Below are positions 62,301-64,000 of a stretch of 64,000 bases of DNA, one piece after another. The stretch is from Acridotheres tristis (Eukaryota > Chordata > Aves > Passeriformes > Sturnidae). The translations under genes and the position numbers were made by a program. Every line of letters begins with the position of its first letter. The first letter of the stretch is position 1. The notes below the pieces were generated by a model. That model worked only from the letters and a program-made list of their open reading frames with translations, made no database searches and was not told where the DNA came from. The stretch spans positions 3,857,001 through 3,921,000 of the forward strand of contig CM072908.1 of the NCBI GenBank assembly GCA_037013685.1. Direction: 5' to 3'.

Positions 62301-64000
62301 TTAATTGGGAATAAAAAGCAATTCCAGCTTCATCGTTGCCACTGTGTCACTGCTATGGGCTGGTACACGGGGATGCTCTGTGGTTGCACCCACATTGGCA
62401 GCTCTCTGCCAACCCAAACAACCTGCAGGAGAAAGATGGGAGGAAGAGCAATGCGAAAGTGTAACATACCAAGGATTTGGTTTCACAAATGATGTCAGGG
62501 TCACTGCAGCGAACAAACATCTCAGGCTGCCCGCCCGGCATGCCCACTGGTGTGCCTGTGGACAAGGGACCGAGGAAACCACCTTCAGCTTTTCCTCTAC
62601 CTGTGCCTCTCTCCTGTGTCCCATACAGCTGTACACAAAACCCTTCATGCTAGACTACCAGAAAACCACACAAGTGTAGGGAATTCAGGTTGAAGTTAAC
62701 AGAGAGATGGATGGAGAACAAGCAAGGAGCCCAGGGCCATGAAGGGGTAAGGAAGCAACAATGTGTTCCCTGGATGCTGCTGTGCCTCCAGAAAGGCTCC
62801 ATGAACTATAGACGATGACTAACAGGGAAGAGCCCAAGCCCCGCCAGGCATGCCATGGACTGACCAGGAAGGGTGTGCCAGGGAGGCAGCCGAATGGTTT
62901 TCTTCAGGAAGGTGAGCTCTGGGTGGTAAAAGCGGAAGGTCTGGTCCACCACATGGGGCTGTGGCTCCACCTTCAACCGCAGGAGTGCAATGGGCTTCCC
63001 CCCGCTCACCTGGAAGGAGACCTGCCCCAGGGGTCAGCGGGAGAGGGATGGGGTTTTCCAGTGATTCTGCTCCTCCCAAGCAGCCCCTCAAGCAGTGTTT
63101 CTCCTGGATCCCTAACCTGGATGAGCTTTGTCTGCTTGGCCCCACTCTTCCCAAGGGAGTGAGTGTTCTCACGGGCACCAATGCCCAGCCCAGCCGGCCC
63201 CTGCAGGGTGAAAGTGAGTTCCCTCAGGGAGCAGCATCACGGCGGCTGCTGCTGCTCTCCATGGCTGTACCAGCCTGCTCTGCTTTGGCAACCACAGCCA
63301 AGGGGAACATTTTGTACTGAGAACAGCTCAAAACAGGGGCCTGTGCCCACCTGTGCTGCAACCACTGCAGGGTCTGCAGAGAAGGTCTGGTATTTGAAGG
63401 GGATGTGGACAGTCTCACTGGGACGCAGGTAGACCTGAGGCTTGAGGTCATCACGGAGATGGAACATATCCTCTTCCACTGGTGTAACACTCTTGGTCAG
63501 CTCCTTGAAGTGACGCCACTCCCTCGGGTCCAGTATGACACTGGAGCAGTGAGCAGCAGAGGTGCAGGTGAGGACTGGAAGGGAGCTGGTACCACCCTGG
63601 CATCTCCCCATGCACACAGGGGAGCCCCCACCTGAGCTCAGGGTGGTCAACCTCAATGGTCACGGTGTGCTGGATGTTGTATGGGTTCTTCAGGGCAAAC
63701 TCGAAGAATTCGGCTGTCCCCAGCACAGCGTGGACAGTGCGGGTGGCTGTGATGGCCTGGCTGAGCATCTGGTAGATGGTCTCTCCCTTGATGTGATCCC
63801 GGTAGGAATCAATGACCTGCAGGTCCCAGGCACGCTGCTTTGGCCAGCCCTGCCGGGAGAGAAGGGAACATAAGCCTAGGGATGCTGCAGGGGTCTGGCC
63901 CCACACCCTCCTGCCGCCAGCAGCCCTGTGCAGCCACACCACTGCCATGTGCTGCAGCCAGCGGGTGGACACGGCCTCACTGAGAGTGACCAGAGGGGCC
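59224..64000 (-). CDS. NPHP4: NPHP4 (nephrocystin-4), C-terminal third, 5' end beyond the window
   Basis: Nephrocystin-4 is a scaffold of the ciliary transition zone and cell junctions. From family knowledge it binds nephrocystin-1 and RPGRIP1/RPGRIP1L, and human mutations cause nephronophthisis 4 and Senior-Loken syndrome. Minus-strand coding segments at 63940-64000 (partial), 63632-63849, 63351-63540, 63117-63200, 62865-63021, 62470-62555, 61522-61607, 61269-61440, 60471-60650, 59530-59673 and 59224-59364 join in one frame through GT-AG introns, giving about 505 residues. Recognition rests on hallmark stretches such as [35 protein letters not shown] and the terminus [18 protein letters not shown]. 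Repeated NPY...PEL/PDL...phi-x-F patterns fit a tandem array of immunoglobulin-like (MSP-like) domains. The human protein is about 1,426 residues, so roughly 65% lies upstream. No frameshift or premature stop was seen, so the gene looks intact here. Confidence 0.95.
59530..59673 (-). CDS. NPHP4: NPHP4 penultimate coding exon (48 codons)
   Basis: The acceptor is GCCCCACAG|GCCTTT and the donor TTCGAG|GTACGT. Both ends are phase 0. The peptide is [48 protein letters not shown]. The TNPYPS...RPDLL block mirrors the NPYN...HPEL pattern about 390 residues earlier, supporting repeated domains. Confidence 0.96.
59949..60007 (+). mobile_element. Short CR1 LINE 3'-end relic in an NPHP4 intron
   Basis: AACTAGAT...GACTTGATGACC...CCCCTTCCAGCCCCAACTACTCTGATT follows the order of the bird CR1 3' tail (AACTAGATGATC, GTCCCTTCCAACCC, ATTCTATGATT). 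It is about 60 bp long, diverged, and antisense to NPHP4. Confidence 0.45.
60471..60650 (-). CDS. NPHP4: NPHP4 coding exon (60 codons)
   Basis: The acceptor is TTCCACAG|GTGGAT and the donor CTCCAAG|GTACGG. Both ends are phase 0. The peptide starts [20 protein letters not shown], contains [20 protein letters not shown] and ends [11 protein letters not shown]. The LNLVDV-x-x-HQLV-x-SW core is typical of the last immunoglobulin-like region. Confidence 0.96.
60823..60932. repeat. Perfect tandem duplication, 54 bp unit x 2
   Basis: Positions 60823-60876 and 60877-60930 are identical base for base, each beginning TCAGGAAGGAGGAGAGCCAC and ending CATGGGT. Two further bases match after the second copy. 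It lies in the NPHP4 intron between 60651 and 61268. Perfect identity suggests a recent duplication, or a collapsed or expanded assembly of a variable minisatellite. Confidence 0.95.
60980..61170. promoter_or_regulatory. AT-rich intronic island, candidate regulatory element
   Basis: Within the NPHP4 intron 60651-61268, an AT-rich block contains CCAATTAC, CATTAACAC, GATAATTT, TCTAATC and GATAATTATC. It stands out from the CAG/CTG-rich flanks. Function is inferred only from composition. Confidence 0.25.
61269..61440 (-). CDS. NPHP4: NPHP4 coding exon (1 base plus 57 codons)
   Basis: The acceptor is TGTGCACAG|GGACAC and the donor CTGGAG|GTAAGC. The peptide starts [20 protein letters not shown], then [20 protein letters not shown], and ends [11 protein letters not shown]. 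These match the conserved WQ-x-YLHSLQR-x-DV and [11 protein letters not shown] signatures of the family. Confidence 0.96.
61522..61607 (-). CDS. NPHP4: NPHP4 coding exon (28 codons plus 2 bases)
   Basis: The acceptor is GTCTTTGTAG|GGGCCT and the donor TTTATAC|GTAAGT. It starts in phase 0, and its final AC joins the first G of the next exon to give Thr. The peptide is [20 protein letters not shown] followed by KKFFVAIY. The intron between this exon and the next is only 81 bp. Confidence 0.94.
61690..61940. promoter_or_regulatory. AT-rich intronic island, candidate regulatory element
   Basis: In the largest NPHP4 intron seen here (61608-62469), about 250 bp carries GTTATTAAGTTATTATAC, TTTTTAATTAC, GTAATCAAATTTTGG, CCAATTACC and GCAATTAGC. 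These homeodomain-type cores are dense, and the block has the same texture as the intergenic islands. Conservation could not be tested. Confidence 0.3.
62470..62555 (-). CDS. NPHP4: NPHP4 coding exon (2 bases plus 28 codons)
   Basis: The acceptor is TGTCCACAG|GCACAC and the donor ATCCTTG|GTATGT. The first two bases complete the split Gly codon and the end is phase 0. The peptide is [20 protein letters not shown] followed by IICETKSL. The RCSDP-x-IICET stretch is diagnostic for nephrocystin-4. Confidence 0.94.
62865..63021 (-). CDS. NPHP4: NPHP4 coding exon (52 codons plus 1 base)
   Basis: The acceptor is GGGGCAG|GTCTCC and the donor CTTCCTG|GTCAGT. It starts in phase 0, and its last G joins GC of the next exon to make Gly. 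The peptide begins [20 protein letters not shown] and continues [18 protein letters not shown], a strongly conserved block of the family, ending [10 protein letters not shown]. The upstream intron is 95 bp. Confidence 0.95.
63117..63200 (-). CDS. NPHP4: NPHP4 coding exon (28 codons)
   Basis: The acceptor is CACCCTGCAG|GGGCCG and the donor CATCCAG|GTTAGG. Both ends are phase 0, so skipping this exon would keep the frame. The peptide is [20 protein letters not shown] followed by AKQTKLIQ. It is less hydrophobic than its neighbours and looks like an inter-domain loop. The assignment rests on splice sites, phase and position as well as on the family's GARENTH-like segment. Confidence 0.88.
63351..63540 (-). 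CDS. NPHP4: NPHP4 coding exon (1 base plus 63 codons)
   Basis: The acceptor is CTGCTCCAG|TGTCATAC and the donor GCACAG|GTGGGC. The first base completes the split Ser codon. The peptide runs from [20 protein letters not shown] to ...DPAVVAAQ, with [20 protein letters not shown] in the middle. It supplies the closing strands of the immunoglobulin-like unit begun in the preceding exon. The intron before it is only 91 bp. Confidence 0.95.
63632..63849 (-). CDS. NPHP4: NPHP4 coding exon (72 codons plus 2 bases)
   Basis: The acceptor ends CCCGGCAG before GGCTGG and the donor is CTCAG|GTGGGG. It starts in phase 0 and leaves AG, which the next exon completes to Ser. The peptide starts [20 protein letters not shown] and includes [20 protein letters not shown], one of the best-conserved nephrocystin-4 segments. 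The NPYN-x-x-HTVTIEV-x-x-PEL pattern looks like the opening strands of an immunoglobulin-like domain and recurs in another form in the penultimate exon. Confidence 0.95.
63940..64000 (-). CDS. NPHP4: NPHP4 partial exon at the window edge
   Basis: The open frame reads [20 protein letters not shown] and stays in phase 0 with the next exon. The exon runs off the window. Its 3' boundary is ambiguous: GT at 63938-63939 (GTG|GTGTGG) gives a 90 bp intron. A second in-phase donor before 63907 (AGG|GTGTGG) would add 11 codons and leave a 57 bp intron, which is very short. The frame is open straight through the intron, so reading frame cannot decide between them. Confidence 0.6.

Noticed and set aside
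1..64000. tRNA, rRNA, CRISPR arrays and bacterial-type operons
   Set aside because: No GGTTCGAATCC-type B box with a matching cloverleaf, no regular direct repeats with unique spacers, and spliced vertebrate gene structure throughout.

Overview
The window looks like vertebrate, most probably avian, nuclear DNA from a gene-poor interval. Three points suggest a bird: short compact introns in the only recognisable gene, very few interspersed repeats, and the only recognisable ones being worn 3' ends of CR1 LINEs. The assignment rests on reading alone; I could not run an alignment.

The right end (about 58.77-64.0 kb, minus strand) holds the C-terminal third of NPHP4 (nephrocystin-4), a ciliary transition-zone protein. 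Ten complete coding exons and one partial exon can be joined in frame through GT-AG introns. They encode about 505 residues, ending with the stop codon at 59224-59226 and a probable 3' UTR of about 450 bases. The exons read as a chain of immunoglobulin-like/MSP-like beta-sandwich units, as expected for the C-terminal half of nephrocystin-4. The 5' part of the gene lies beyond position 64000.

The remaining 58.7 kb has no gene I can support. By synteny known from other vertebrates, this side of NPHP4 faces the long intergenic desert toward AJAP1; no AJAP1 exon was recognised here. The desert alternates between GC-moderate stretches (CAG-, TGG- and CTG-rich, with many chance open frames) and 100-400 bp AT-rich islands packed with TAAT/ATTA homeodomain cores and perfect POU octamers. 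I read these islands as candidate conserved non-coding regulatory elements. This is inference from composition and motif density, not from a measured alignment.

Repeats are few: three CR1 fragments, a GGGACA hexanucleotide array with G-quadruplex potential, a GACA/GATGGACA higher-order array, a GGA-rich array, a polypyrimidine tract, small minisatellites, and a perfect 54 bp tandem duplication in an NPHP4 intron. I found no tRNA, rRNA, CRISPR, intact transposon or virus. I see no new biological system. The points most worth a second look are the octamer and homeodomain motif clustering in the desert, the repeated bipartite TAAT element, two palindrome sites, and a statistically long but unrecognised open frame at the left edge.
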